Below, piece after piece: positions 17,817 to 26,637 of a stretch of 64,000 nt of DNA. The position numbers and the translations under genes are program-made. Source of the stretch: Pukyongia sp963768085 (GTDB lineage Bacteria; Bacteroidota; Bacteroidia; Flavobacteriales; Flavobacteriaceae). The stretch lies in contig CAVYGO010000002.1 in the NCBI GenBank assembly GCA_963768085.1, positions 496,001 through 560,000 on the forward strand. The letters are read 5' to 3'. Numbering within the stretch: the first letter of the stretch is position 1; each line of letters opens with the position of its first letter. Below the pieces are notes generated by a model. It saw nothing but the letters and a program-made list of their open reading frames with translations, made no database searches and was not told the origin of the DNA.

Positions 17817-19025
17817 TTGATTTCGCCCACCATACCCGCTAACGAACAAGAAAGATTAAAAGCTCTTCATAGTTACGATATACTTCATTCCGGCCAGGAA
17901 ATAGAATATGATCAGATAACAGAATTAGCAGCTCATATCACCGATATGCCCGTTTCTTTGATCTCTTTAGTAGATAAAGACGAAGTCTGGTTTAAGTCGG
18001 CGCATGGGCTGAATATAACTTCCAGCGACAGGGACGTATCCTTCTGCAGTTATGCGGTGGGTAATGAAAATAATATGTTGATATTGGACGACATCAGAAA
18101 TCATCCCGATTTTAGTGATCATCCATATGCAACGGCCTCAAAAAAACCCATTCAATTCTACGCCGGTGTATGTCTACAGGACGAAGATGGGTATGCCCTG
18201 GGTACCTTGTGCATCATCGATCATAAACCAAATACTATTTCAAACCGGCAAATTGAAGCGCTGAAAGTATTGGCTAAGCAAGTAGTTAAGCTGATCGAAT
18301 TGAATAAACGAAACAAAGAGCTTCACGAAATTCAGGAGGAATTGAAAGAAAAAAATGAGGACCTAAGGCAATTTGCAGGTCGTGTTTCCCATGATATGAA
18401 AATGCCTTTGGCAAATATGATCGTGACAGCCGACATACTGAAAACGAAATATGCTCCTATGTTGGATGCTGAGGCTACCAAATACCTCAACTATCTGAAA
18501 GACTCGTCTTTTTCACTTAGCGATTATATATCTGGAATACTCGCGCATTACGAAAGCGACAATATCGCTGAGCATAGTTATGAAGATTTCGATCTTAATC
18601 ATTTACTGGAAGAAATTGTAGAATTATTGAATATTGATCACCAATGTGAGATCAATTTTCCAGAGATAAATTTTGAATTGAGTTGCAATCGCGCTGCGTT
18701 GGGACAAATCTTTCTGAATCTGATTGGTAATAGCCTCAAATACAACGATAAGGACACGATAATTATCAAAATCGGTTGCGAGAGAAGTGACGGAATGTAC
18801 CATTTTTCCGTTACCGATAATGGAATAGGAATTCCTATGGACAGGATAGACGATATTTTTGATTTATTTACAATCGTAGGGAACCTGGACCGCCGGGGCA
18901 GAAAAGGAAATGGTATTGGATTATCCACTGTAAAAAAATTAATAGAAAAGTTAGGCGGGACGATCCATGTAACATCAGAATTAGGTGAAAGCACCACTTT
19001 CCATTTCTCTATAGAAGGAAATTAG
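17817..19025 (+). CDS. GAF domain sensor histidine kinase
   Basis: This 402-residue kinase has no membrane segment. A GAF domain spans about 20-165, with CSYA, DDIRNHPDFSDHPY and YAGVCLQDEDGYALGTLCIIDH. A coiled coil (about 163-185) leads to the HisKA box RVSHDMKMPLANM (His192). The HATPase domain has NLIGNSLKYND (N box), DNGIGIP (G1) and KGNGIGLSTVKKL (G2). It senses a cytoplasmic signal that cannot be read from sequence. No response regulator is next to it, so it is an orphan kinase. The start codon is TTG; the family usually begins a few residues before IPANEQERLKALHSY. Confidence 0.87.
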   Translation: MISPTIPANEQERLKALHSYDILHSGQEIEYDQITELAAHITDMPVSLISLVDKDEVWFKSAHGLNITSSDRDVSFCSYAVGNENNMLILDDIRNHPDFSDHPYATASKKPIQFYAGVCLQDEDGYALGTLCIIDHKPNTISNRQIEALKVLAKQVVKLIELNKRNKELHEIQEELKEKNEDLRQFAGRVSHDMKMPLANMIVTADILKTKYAPMLDAEATKYLNYLKDSSFSLSDYISGILAHYESDNIAEHSYEDFDLNHLLEEIVELLNIDHQCEINFPEINFELSCNRAALGQIFLNLIGNSLKYNDKDTIIIKIGCERSDGMYHFSVTDNGIGIPMDRIDDIFDLFTIVGNLDRRGRKGNGIGLSTVKKLIEKLGGTIHVTSELGESTTFHFSIEGN

Positions 19026-19071
19026 TACCATCTTAACACTGGGGTTATAGCCAAATATTCACAGCATTTCA

Positions 19072-19079
19072 TATCTTTG
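19072..19079 (+). promoter_or_regulatory. -7 element (TATCTTTG) for the BatA-domain gene
   Basis: TATCTTTG matches the Bacteroidetes -7 consensus 16 bases before the ATG at 19096. The transcript would have a very short leader. No clear -33 box is seen. Confidence 0.5.
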
Positions 19080-19095
19080 ACAAATATTTGCCGGA

Positions 19096-21024
19096 ATGCA
19101 GTTTAAACACCCCGAAGTCCTTTACGCACTCTTCTTACTGCTCATCCCTATTTTAATTCACTTATTTCAATTACGAAGGTTTCAGAAGATCGATTTTACC
19201 AATGTCGCCTTTCTGAAGAAAGTTACCATTCAAACGCGTAAAAGTTCCCAGCTTAAAAAATGGCTTACCCTCCTACTCCGCCTCCTGGCGATAGCATGTA
19301 TTGTAATGGCATTCGCCCAACCTTTTACGGCGTCTAAAACAGCGTTAAATACCGAAAAAGAAACGGTCCTTTATGTGGATAACTCCTTTAGTATGCAGGC
19401 TAAAGGATCGAACGGGCAGTTGTTACAACGCGTATTGCAGCAATTGTACGTGCAAAGCTCAGGCACTTCTGCAATAAGTTGGTTCACCAATACTGAATCA
19501 AGAAAAAATGTGTCCTTTCAGGATTTTAAAGGGGAAATCCTCTCTGTTCCTTATGTACAGAAGCAATTAACCCCTGAGGAAGTTTTGCTCAAGGCCCAAC
19601 AATTATTCTCCGGGTCCCTCAGTGCTGAAAAAAAATTATTGTACCTATCCGATATGCAGTTAAGATCGGCTGAATTACCTGAGATCCCTGATGATATAAC
19701 CCTGGAAATCGTGCAGTCAAGGCCAGTTTCAGCAAATAATATTTCGATCGATACGGCCTATGTAGCTTTCAAAAATGCGACGACCACCAAATTGAATGTC
19801 CAGATTTCCGGACAAGGAGAGATCCCCGAGACCGTACCGGTGTCGCTGTACAATGACGGTACCTTAATCGCCAAAATAGCCGCCGACCTTTCCGAAAATG
19901 CCTCGAATATCATTAGTTTCGATATTGAAAATCCGGTTGGATTCAATGGTAAGCTAGAATTGAACGACCGCAACTTATTGTACGACAATAGCCTGTTCTT
20001 TACTATAAACACTCCAAAGAAAATTAAAGTACTTTCCATCAACGAGGCTAATTCTGATTTTCTTACCCGACTTTTTAATCAACCGGAATTTGAATATAAA
20101 AGACAGTTATCAGATAACCTCAACTACAACGACATACCCGACCAGAATTTCGTTATTCTGAACGAGTTACGAACCATACCTCCATCTCTTTCGAATGCAC
20201 TCACATCTTTTCTTTCAGACGGAGGGAGTCTGATGATCATTCCTTCAGGATTAGCAGATATAAATAGTTATAATAATCTAACAGGCGCAACAGGCATAGG
20301 ACGTTTTTCTGAAAAGGCCAACCAGGAGAAAAAGATCTCACAGATCGTCTTTGCTCATCCGCTGTACGAATCGGTTTTTGAAAAACAAGTGGTCAATTTC
20401 CAATACCCGAAAGTGAACAGTTATTTTATAACCAGCAGCGGCGCAACCGCAGCGTTGCGCTTTGAAGACAGTAAACCCTTTATCCTGCAATCGGGTAGTG
20501 TGTATCTAAGCACGGCTCCGCTGAACAACGAAAACTCTAATTTCCAGAGTTCACCATTGATCGTGCCTACCTTTTATAATATGGCCATTCGAAGCCTGCC
20601 ACTGTCCGAATTGTATTATGAATCCGGCAAACAGAACACTTTTGCTATCCCGGTTAGTCTTTCGCAGGATGAGATCATTCAGATTAAAGACAGTCTGTCT
20701 TCGTTTATTCCTCTACAACAAACCAAAGCTAATCAGGTGATCGTAACAACGACTGATGAACCACAAAAATCCGGGAATTATAAGGTTGAAAAAGATATTG
20801 AATTCATTGAGGGGATCAGCTATAACTACAACCGAGATGAAAGTCGGCTACAATACCTGGAGGCAGAGGATTGGCAAAATGCAAGAAGCTACGATAATGT
20901 AGCTTCTATGTTCGACATGATAGCCGATGAAAACGCTATAAACAGCTTTTGGAAATGGTTTGTTATTTTTGCGGTAGTTTTCCTGATAACGGAACTGCTG
21001 GTGCTGAAATTTTATAAAAATTAA
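19096..21024 (+). CDS. BatA-domain membrane protein
   Basis: The 642 residues begin with the BatA/aerotolerance N-terminal module (about 1-80): KHPEVLYALFLLLIPILIHL is the first helix, RRFQKIDFTNVAFL the signature, and LLRLLAIACIVMAFAQP the second helix. A von Willebrand-like region follows, opening VLYVDNSFSMQAKG (about 93-106). The C terminus has one more helix (about 616-637). The large middle part is periplasmic and probably binds partners. It is followed after three bases by the dihydroorotase-like gene, so they form an operon; that pairing is common in flavobacteria as I recall. Confidence 0.85.
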   Translation: MQFKHPEVLYALFLLLIPILIHLFQLRRFQKIDFTNVAFLKKVTIQTRKSSQLKKWLTLLLRLLAIACIVMAFAQPFTASKTALNTEKETVLYVDNSFSMQAKGSNGQLLQRVLQQLYVQSSGTSAISWFTNTESRKNVSFQDFKGEILSVPYVQKQLTPEEVLLKAQQLFSGSLSAEKKLLYLSDMQLRSAELPEIPDDITLEIVQSRPVSANNISIDTAYVAFKNATTTKLNVQISGQGEIPETVPVSLYNDGTLIAKIAADLSENASNIISFDIENPVGFNGKLELNDRNLLYDNSLFFTINTPKKIKVLSINEANSDFLTRLFNQPEFEYKRQLSDNLNYNDIPDQNFVILNELRTIPPSLSNALTSFLSDGGSLMIIPSGLADINSYNNLTGATGIGRFSEKANQEKKISQIVFAHPLYESVFEKQVVNFQYPKVNSYFITSSGATAALRFEDSKPFILQSGSVYLSTAPLNNENSNFQSSPLIVPTFYNMAIRSLPLSELYYESGKQNTFAIPVSLSQDEIIQIKDSLSSFIPLQQTKANQVIVTTTDEPQKSGNYKVEKDIEFIEGISYNYNRDESRLQYLEAEDWQNARSYDNVASMFDMIADENAINSFWKWFVIFAVVFLITELLVLKFYKN

Positions 21025-21027
21025 ATT

Positions 21028-22284
21028 ATGAGCCTAATTTTACTGAAATCCGCCACGATCGTCGACTCCGGCAGCAAGCATCACCTTAAAAGGAGAGATG
21101 TTCTCGTTGAAAATGGTGTCGTTAAAAAGATTGCCGCTTCTGTTAAAAACGATAAAGCGAGAGTGGTCTCACTCCCAAACCTGCATATTTCGAGGGGCTG
21201 GTTCGATTCATCGGTTTCGTTCGGAGAACCCGGATATGAAGAGCGGGAAACGATTATAAACGGATTGCGGACAGCGGCTCTTAGCGGTTTTTGTCACGTT
21301 GCCGTTAATCCCAATACGAATCCTGTGACCGACACCAAGGCAGGAGTGCAATTTCTTAAGGCTAAAGCTAAAGGTAATCCCGTTAACCTTTACCCTATTG
21401 GTTCCTTAACTGTAAAAAGTGAAGGACAGGATCTGGCCGAATTATACGATATGCATAACGAAGGCGCCGTGGCTTTTGGCGATTATAAGCAACCTGTGGA
21501 GAATGCGAATCTGCTGAAAATTGCACTTCAATATTGTCAGAATTTTAATGGGCTCGTACAATCCATGCCACTTGAACCTTCGGTGGCAAAAAACGGGGTT
21601 GTTAATGAAGAAGTGAACAGCACGCGATTGGGTTTAAAAGGGATACCGTCGCTCGCCGAAGAACTCCAAATCACGCGTGATCTCTATCTGCTGGAATATA
21701 CAGAAGGTAAATTACACATCCCGACTATCTCAACAAAAGAATCCGTTCATTTGATTCGGGATGCAAAGAAAAAAGGCATGGATGTGAGCTGTAGTGTTTC
21801 GGTTTCCAACCTGGCACTTACAGACGATATGCTTGAAGGGTTTGATACTCGTTATAAGATTCTACCCCCGCTTCGCACCGAAAAGGATAGAAAGGCACTG
21901 CTGAAAGGGTTAAAGGACGGCACTATCGATGGAGTTACCAGTGACCACGACCCCATTGACATTGAGCATAAGAAAACCGAATTTGATCATGCCATGTTCG
22001 GTAGTATCGGACTAGAAAGTTGTTTTGGAGTACTCAACTCGTTAGTAGGAACAGAAGCAGCTGTATTTGCACTGACTTCCTTGACCAACCGTTTTGGAAT
22101 CGATACACATCCAATCGAGGAAGGGAATGCGGCAAATATGACCCTGTTCGATCCGGATCTTGAATATGAATTCGGAAAAGAGCATATTTTATCTGCGTCG
22201 GACAATTCAGCATTTTACGGAGTTGCTTTACAAGGGAAAGCTTACGGAATCTATTCAAACAAAAAACTCGTCCTAAAAAAATAG
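21028..22284 (+). CDS. dihydroorotase-like amidohydrolase lacking metal histidines
   Basis: The 418 residues align by eye with class I dihydroorotase, which cyclises carbamoyl aspartate in pyrimidine synthesis. The end of the barrel is recognisable: VTSDHDPIDIEHKKTEFDHAMFGSIGLES (about 306-334). However, the HxH metal motif expected after strand one reads DSSVSFGEPG (60-69), with Ser at 62 and 64 in place of both His. As in the PyrC-prime subunits known from some bacteria, it may be non-catalytic or may use another site. A C-terminal composite domain ends FGKEHILSASDNSAFYG. Call it dihydroorotase-like rather than pyrC. Confidence 0.75.
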   Translation: MSLILLKSATIVDSGSKHHLKRRDVLVENGVVKKIAASVKNDKARVVSLPNLHISRGWFDSSVSFGEPGYEERETIINGLRTAALSGFCHVAVNPNTNPVTDTKAGVQFLKAKAKGNPVNLYPIGSLTVKSEGQDLAELYDMHNEGAVAFGDYKQPVENANLLKIALQYCQNFNGLVQSMPLEPSVAKNGVVNEEVNSTRLGLKGIPSLAEELQITRDLYLLEYTEGKLHIPTISTKESVHLIRDAKKKGMDVSCSVSVSNLALTDDMLEGFDTRYKILPPLRTEKDRKALLKGLKDGTIDGVTSDHDPIDIEHKKTEFDHAMFGSIGLESCFGVLNSLVGTEAAVFALTSLTNRFGIDTHPIEEGNAANMTLFDPDLEYEFGKEHILSASDNSAFYGVALQGKAYGIYSNKKLVLKK

Positions 22285-22285
22285 C

Positions 22286-22603
22286 ATGACACCTCCGGGT
22301 AAATCTAAAGCCATAATTGCCTACATGACCATCGTTGGGTTATTGATCGCCATATCGATGAACAAGGACGAATCACATGAATTTGCCTCCTGGCACATAA
22401 AAAATATGTTCGGCCTCACGATAATGTTCTTTGTGTCCGTTGCCATGTCGTATCAGGAGTATTTGATATTTGCAGGCCGGGTTTTCTTCTTTGGCAGTAT
22501 GTTCTTCTGGTTGTTTTCGATTGTAATGGCCCTATTAAATAAAAAAGTGGGAATTCCCCTGCTTAGTGACAAATTCAACAACTGGTTTACTTTTTTAAAC
22601 TAA
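22286..22603 (+). CDS. small membrane protein, DUF4870-like
   Basis: This 105-residue protein has three hydrophobic segments (about 9-25, 41-60 and 66-90). Its pattern KAIIAYMTIVGLLIAISMNKDESHEFASWHIKNMFGL resembles the following gene's KTIAIVSYLWLVGWVIALIMHNNNKSELGAFHLRQTLGL, so the two are distant paralogs of a Tic20/DUF4870-like family. It starts one base after the stop of the dihydroorotase-like gene and ends 48 bases before its paralog. Function is unknown. Confidence 0.7.
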   Translation: MTPPGKSKAIIAYMTIVGLLIAISMNKDESHEFASWHIKNMFGLTIMFFVSVAMSYQEYLIFAGRVFFFGSMFFWLFSIVMALLNKKVGIPLLSDKFNNWFTFLN

Positions 22604-22651
22604 GATGTGCTATCTTTAAGGTATCATTCACTAACCTTAAAACTATTGGAT

Positions 22652-22990
22652 ATGTCAGAAACATCTTCAGGTGATGGTAAAACCATTGCAATCGTCTCGT
22701 ACTTGTGGCTTGTTGGCTGGGTAATCGCGTTAATCATGCATAATAATAACAAATCAGAGCTTGGAGCCTTTCATTTAAGACAAACTTTGGGGCTCATGAT
22801 CCTGTGGTTCTGTGTGTGGGTAATTAATGTAGTGCTGGTCTTAATGGATATTCCATTTGTTGGCTGGATTTTCTCACTCGCTCTATTCGTATTATGGCTT
22901 CTGGGATTTATTGGAGCCATTCAGGGAGAGAAAAAATTAATCCCGGTACTAGGTGAACAATTCCAGGATTGGTTCAAGGGGATTGGATAA
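22652..22990 (+). CDS. small membrane protein, DUF4870/Tic20-like
   Basis: The 112 residues (from the ATG at 22652, giving MSETSSGDGKTIAIV) have three hydrophobic helices (about 12-29, 43-64 and 66-90) and end PVLGEQFQDWFKGIG. The H-x-R motif in FHLRQTLGLM is the family's landmark. A longer frame opening at 22607 adds only non-conserved residues. It follows its distant paralog at 22286-22603, a tandem pair. Function is unknown; the protein lies in the inner membrane. Confidence 0.75.
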   Translation: MSETSSGDGKTIAIVSYLWLVGWVIALIMHNNNKSELGAFHLRQTLGLMILWFCVWVINVVLVLMDIPFVGWIFSLALFVLWLLGFIGAIQGEKKLIPVLGEQFQDWFKGIG

Positions 22991-23054
22991 TGATATTGAA
23001 AATTATAAAAATAGCGGCCGCGGTGTTGTAACTTGCGGCTTCTTTTTTGTTGCT

Positions 23055-23723
23055 ATGGAAAAACAACCTTTATCACTTGTTCACAATTATCGGCCACCCG
23101 TTAATAATGAAGGAAAACCACCTGCTATAATTATGTTACACGGTTTTGGTAGCGATGAAAACGATTTGTTCTCATTTGCAGCCGAACTACCCTCTGAATA
23201 CGCCATTATCTCTTTACGTGCGCCATTGCGAATGGAACCTTTCGGAAATGCATGGTATTCCATCTATTTCGATACCAATGAGGACAAATTCAGCGATGAC
23301 GAACAGGCGATAGCCTCACGCGAACTGGTTTCAAAATGTATCGATGAGATTATTGATAATTATAAGGTTGACCCGGAAAGAATTACGCTGCTCGGATTTA
23401 GCCAGGGAACCATACTAAGTTTTGCCTTAGCGTTGTGTTACCCCGAAAAAGTGGCTCATGTTATTGGTCTAAGCGGATATGTGAATGAAGGAATTCTAAA
23501 AGAAGGGTTCCGAAAAAATAATTTTAGTAAGTTAAAAATTTACTCCTCACATGGTAGCGTGGACCAGGTGATTCCCGTTGACTGGGCGCGTAAGACAAAA
23601 CCATTCTTCGATGATCTCAATATCGCATGTGAATATTCCGAGTTTCCTGTGGGACACGGCGTAGCACCACAAAACTTCTACGAATTAAAGGAATGGCTTA
23701 AAAACAACGATCAGTTAGGATAA
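23055..23723 (+). CDS. alpha/beta hydrolase, carboxylesterase/phospholipase type
   Basis: This 222-residue cytoplasmic hydrolase has an oxyanion segment MLHGFGSDENDLF (about 26-38), the nucleophile elbow GFSQGT (about 117-122), an Asp in HGSVDQVIPV (about 175-184) and the His in VGHGVAP. That is the set of the YpfH/carboxylesterase branch, which acts on small carboxylic or phospho-lipid esters. I start at the ATG 23055 because MEKQPLSLVHNYRPP begins the conserved region; a frame from 22953 would overlap the upstream gene. Its last 13 bases overlap the convergent gene at 23711. Confidence 0.85.
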   Translation: MEKQPLSLVHNYRPPVNNEGKPPAIIMLHGFGSDENDLFSFAAELPSEYAIISLRAPLRMEPFGNAWYSIYFDTNEDKFSDDEQAIASRELVSKCIDEIIDNYKVDPERITLLGFSQGTILSFALALCYPEKVAHVIGLSGYVNEGILKEGFRKNNFSKLKIYSSHGSVDQVIPVDWARKTKPFFDDLNIACEYSEFPVGHGVAPQNFYELKEWLKNNDQLG

Positions 23724-24205
23724 AGCACGCTGCTGATAGGAGTTAATATTAATTGGTTGTTCTCATCGAAAAAGTAATCGATCAACACTTCTCCCCAGTA
23801 GGTCCCATCGGTGAAATCGGCGAGTATCCAGCGATGATTTAAAAATTTCACTTTATTAATGCGCATTTTGCCTCCCTGGCTTTCAACGGGCACCAAAGGA
23901 TTTTGTTCACCCCCAAAATTCGATTCGTAAATCGCTTCGGTGACCAATCCTTGTGCAGCTTCCGCATCCATTCCCAGGTTCTCAATATAGGTCATGGCAT
24001 TTTCATTCCCCAGCAACGTAAAATAATCCAGCTCGGCTACCTTATCGGAAAGAATAGCATGTATAGAGTCGGATTCGGTCACTTTAGCGGTAAGTGAACG
24101 GATTTTATTCTCCTGAGATTCGAAAATGGTCTTCTCGTTCATGTATTGAAATAAAATGAACAATACAGCAAAGAAGAAGAGGTACATGAATATTCTTTTT
24201 TTCAT
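23711..24205 (-). CDS. membrane-anchored conserved protein
   Basis: The 164 residues have one N-terminal membrane helix (KKRIFMYLFFFAVLFILFQYM) with the rest outside the cytoplasm. A short coiled coil follows (about 28-60), then a small alpha/beta part with GGKMRINKVKFLNHRWILADFTDGTYWGEVLIDYFF (about 111-146). It looks like a flavobacterial hydrolase-like or anchor protein, but I do not recognise the family. It converges on and overlaps the esterase gene by 13 bases. No function is proposed. Confidence 0.65.
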   Translation of the reverse strand: MKKRIFMYLFFFAVLFILFQYMNEKTIFESQENKIRSLTAKVTESDSIHAILSDKVAELDYFTLLGNENAMTYIENLGMDAEAAQGLVTEAIYESNFGGEQNPLVPVESQGGKMRINKVKFLNHRWILADFTDGTYWGEVLIDYFFDENNQLILTPISSVLYPN

Positions 24206-24293
24206 CAGTATGTAATATTTTTTTTATGGGAAGATGGAATGCCCGACGGCCTTATCTTCTGTTATTTTATAATTATTGCAAGGGCATTTCATA

Positions 24294-25058
24294 TCAGATT
24301 TCAATTTTTAATCCGTCATAGGCCAGGAACACAGATTCGGGCAATTTAGGCGCTACTTCAGCATGAAAACCCATTAAATGACTTATATGGGTTAAATAGG
24401 TGGATTGTGGTTTTATCTTATCTACTAACGCTAAAGCTTCCGAAATATTCAAATGCGCGCTGTGTGTTTCATATCTCAGGGCATTTAATACCAGAACCTT
24501 TGTGCCCTGGATCTTTTTTATTTCTTCTTCTGCAATGGTCTTCACATCAGTAAGGTAAGTGAAATCACCTATTCTAAACCCCAGCACGGGTAGTTCCGAA
24601 TGCATCACTTCTACGTTTGTGACATCGATACCTCCTAGTTTGAAAGTATCATTTTTGTTGATTTCAATTTCTTCTATGGCTGGAGCTCCGGGATACTTGT
24701 TTTCCGTAGCAAAAATATATGCAAAACGATCGTGTAGCGCTTCAAAGACGCGTTTATGAGCATAAAAAGGTACATTTCCCTGCCTGAAACAAAAAGGTCT
24801 TATATCGTCAATACCAGCAGTATGGTCGCTGTGTTCGTGGGTAAGCAAGACACCGTTGATAGAGACTATATCTTCTCGCAGCATTTGTTGTCTGAAATCC
24901 GGGCCACAGTCGATCACATACCTCAAATTGTCCCACTCAACTAGTACGGAGACCCGTAATCTCTTATCCCTGGGGTCGGAGCTTTTACATACCGGATGGT
25001 CGCTGCCAATTACAGGTATTCCCTGTGATGTTCCGGTACCAAGAAAAGTGACTCTCAT
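24294..25058 (-). CDS. MBL-fold metallohydrolase, PhnP-like
   Basis: The 254 residues have the metallo-beta-lactamase core: LTHEHSDHTAGIDDIRPF (about 73-90) gives the HxHxDH metal site. GTGTSQGIPVIG at the N terminus, with the following Cys (DHPVCKSSDP), is typical of PhnP and its relatives, which hydrolyse cyclic phosphate esters. The second half has NVEVMHSELPVLGFRIGD, LTDVKTI and LTHISHLMGF. There is no phn operon here, so the substrate is unknown. It is cytoplasmic and single-copy, divergent from the pnt operon. Confidence 0.85.
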   Translation of the reverse strand: MRVTFLGTGTSQGIPVIGSDHPVCKSSDPRDKRLRVSVLVEWDNLRYVIDCGPDFRQQMLREDIVSINGVLLTHEHSDHTAGIDDIRPFCFRQGNVPFYAHKRVFEALHDRFAYIFATENKYPGAPAIEEIEINKNDTFKLGGIDVTNVEVMHSELPVLGFRIGDFTYLTDVKTIAEEEIKKIQGTKVLVLNALRYETHSAHLNISEALALVDKIKPQSTYLTHISHLMGFHAEVAPKLPESVFLAYDGLKIEI

Positions 25059-25210
25059 TAATTATAAACTAATTTACGGTATGATTTCCGACTTTAATAT
25101 AAGGCTAAGTTTTTTCAATAAAATTGATTTATTTAAAAAACTGATAATTATCAAAATCTGTTGACAAATTTAATTCTAAATTAGCACACGATATCAAATT
25201 TAATTGAAAT

Positions 25211-26329
25211 ATGACCATTGGTATTCTTAAAGAAACGCAGAAGGGAGAAACACGCGTAGCTATTTCCCCTAAAATTGCAAAACAACTTATCGGAAAGGAT
25301 TTTAAAATCATTGTTGAAGAAGATGCAGGCACAATTTCTTCCTTTAAAGATTCAGACTACGAGAAAATAGGCGCTCAAATTGAGAAGCGAGGTGTGGTCT
25401 TTAAAGAGTCGGATGTCCTGCTCAAGATCAACCCTTTCGATGAGGATGATTTGAAACTGGTTGATAAGAAACACATTCTTATGAGTCAGTTGTTCCACAA
25501 ATCCAATCCTGAACATATGAAAGCCATTGCTGCCACAGGAGCAACGGCTTTTTCTTTGGATGCTATGCCAAGGATCTCGAGGGCGCAGGACATGGATGTT
25601 CTAAGCTCACAAAGTAACCTGGCAGGCTATAAAGCTGTGATTCGCGGAGCCTATGAAATGACTAAGATATTTCCGCTCATGATGACCGCGGCCGGAACAA
25701 TCACCCCTGCCCGTGTTCTGGTTTACGGTGTTGGAGTGGCCGGCTTACAAGCGATCGCAACCGCAAAGCGTCTTGGTGCTATCGTGGAAGCGACCGATAT
25801 CAGACCGGAAACCAAAGAACAAACCGAATCTCTGGGTGCGAAATTCATTGAAGTTGAAACAAACGGAGATGAGGAAGCAAGTGTATATGCAAAGGTAGCT
25901 TCGGAAGAATATAAGCAAAAGCAAAAAGAAGCGGTAAATAAATCTCTCTTTAAAGCCGATCTTGTTATTACCACAGCTATGATTCCTGGAAGGAAATCAC
26001 CAGTACTCATCACAGAAGAACAAATTGAGCAAATGCAAAATGGTGCGGTTATTATCGACCTGGCAGCAGCTCAAGGCGGTAATGTTGAACTAAGTAAGAT
26101 GAATGAGATCATCGTTAAAAATGGGGTTAGGATCATCGGAACTACTATTTCACCAGAAAGTGTTTCTACCAATGCCAGCGAGCTATTTGGTAAGAATATG
26201 TACAATTTCATTATGCATCTCACTGAAAACGGTGAATTCAAGTGGGAACTTGAAGAAGAAATTACGGACGCCACATTGATTATACAAAACGGAACTATTC
26301 GCAGTAATGGTAAAACTATATTAACATGA
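25211..26329 (+). CDS. pntA: NAD(P) transhydrogenase subunit alpha, part 1
   Basis: This 372-residue cytoplasmic protein is the NAD(H)-binding domain I of proton-translocating transhydrogenase, which couples the proton gradient to NADPH formation. The N terminus is TIGILKETQKGETRVAISP, and the Rossmann site VYGVGVAGLQAIATAKRLGAIVEATDIRPE (about 171-200) is clear. RAQDMDVLSSQSNLAGYKAV is a further signature. It is the PntA1 half of the split three-gene type, with its C-terminal helices encoded by the next gene. ATGA overlaps (26326-26329) couple it to pntA2. Confidence 0.93.
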   Translation: MTIGILKETQKGETRVAISPKIAKQLIGKDFKIIVEEDAGTISSFKDSDYEKIGAQIEKRGVVFKESDVLLKINPFDEDDLKLVDKKHILMSQLFHKSNPEHMKAIAATGATAFSLDAMPRISRAQDMDVLSSQSNLAGYKAVIRGAYEMTKIFPLMMTAAGTITPARVLVYGVGVAGLQAIATAKRLGAIVEATDIRPETKEQTESLGAKFIEVETNGDEEASVYAKVASEEYKQKQKEAVNKSLFKADLVITTAMIPGRKSPVLITEEQIEQMQNGAVIIDLAAAQGGNVELSKMNEIIVKNGVRIIGTTISPESVSTNASELFGKNMYNFIMHLTENGEFKWELEEEITDATLIIQNGTIRSNGKTILT

Positions 26330-26637
26330 CCGAAGTACTTGATTTTATTAGAACGAACCTGGAATTGATCTATATCATAATTCTAATAATTTTTATTGGA
26401 GTTGAAGTGATAAAGCATATTCCTGCGGTTCTTCATACACCGCTTATGTCTGGAGCAAACGCTTTAAGTGGTGTAGTGATTGTAGGTGCTATTTTAGTAA
26501 TGCTTCATGCAGATCCCGAAAATTACCTTGCCCTTAGTCTGGGCTTCCTGGCCGTTGTGTTGGGGATTATCAATGTTGTAGGTGGATTTGCAGTCACTAA
26601 TCGTATGTTAGAAATGTTTAAGAAGAAGAAAAAATGA
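26326..26637 (+). CDS. NAD(P) transhydrogenase subunit alpha, part 2
   Basis: The 103 residues supply the membrane helices of the alpha subunit: segments about 13-29, 45-64 and 70-88, with ANALSGVVIVGAILV. This is domain II of transhydrogenase, carried by a separate gene (PntA2, also called PntAB) in Bacteroidetes. The gene overlaps both pntA1 and pntB by four bases (ATGA), a fully coupled operon. It ends in a short basic tail (FKKKKK). Confidence 0.9.
   Translation: MTEVLDFIRTNLELIYIIILIIFIGVEVIKHIPAVLHTPLMSGANALSGVVIVGAILVMLHADPENYLALSLGFLAVVLGIINVVGGFAVTNRMLEMFKKKKK

Noticed and set aside
23005..23049. terminator around GCCGC...GCGGC before the esterase gene
   Set aside because: The stem is only five bases with a 13-base loop; too weak to list although a T run follows.
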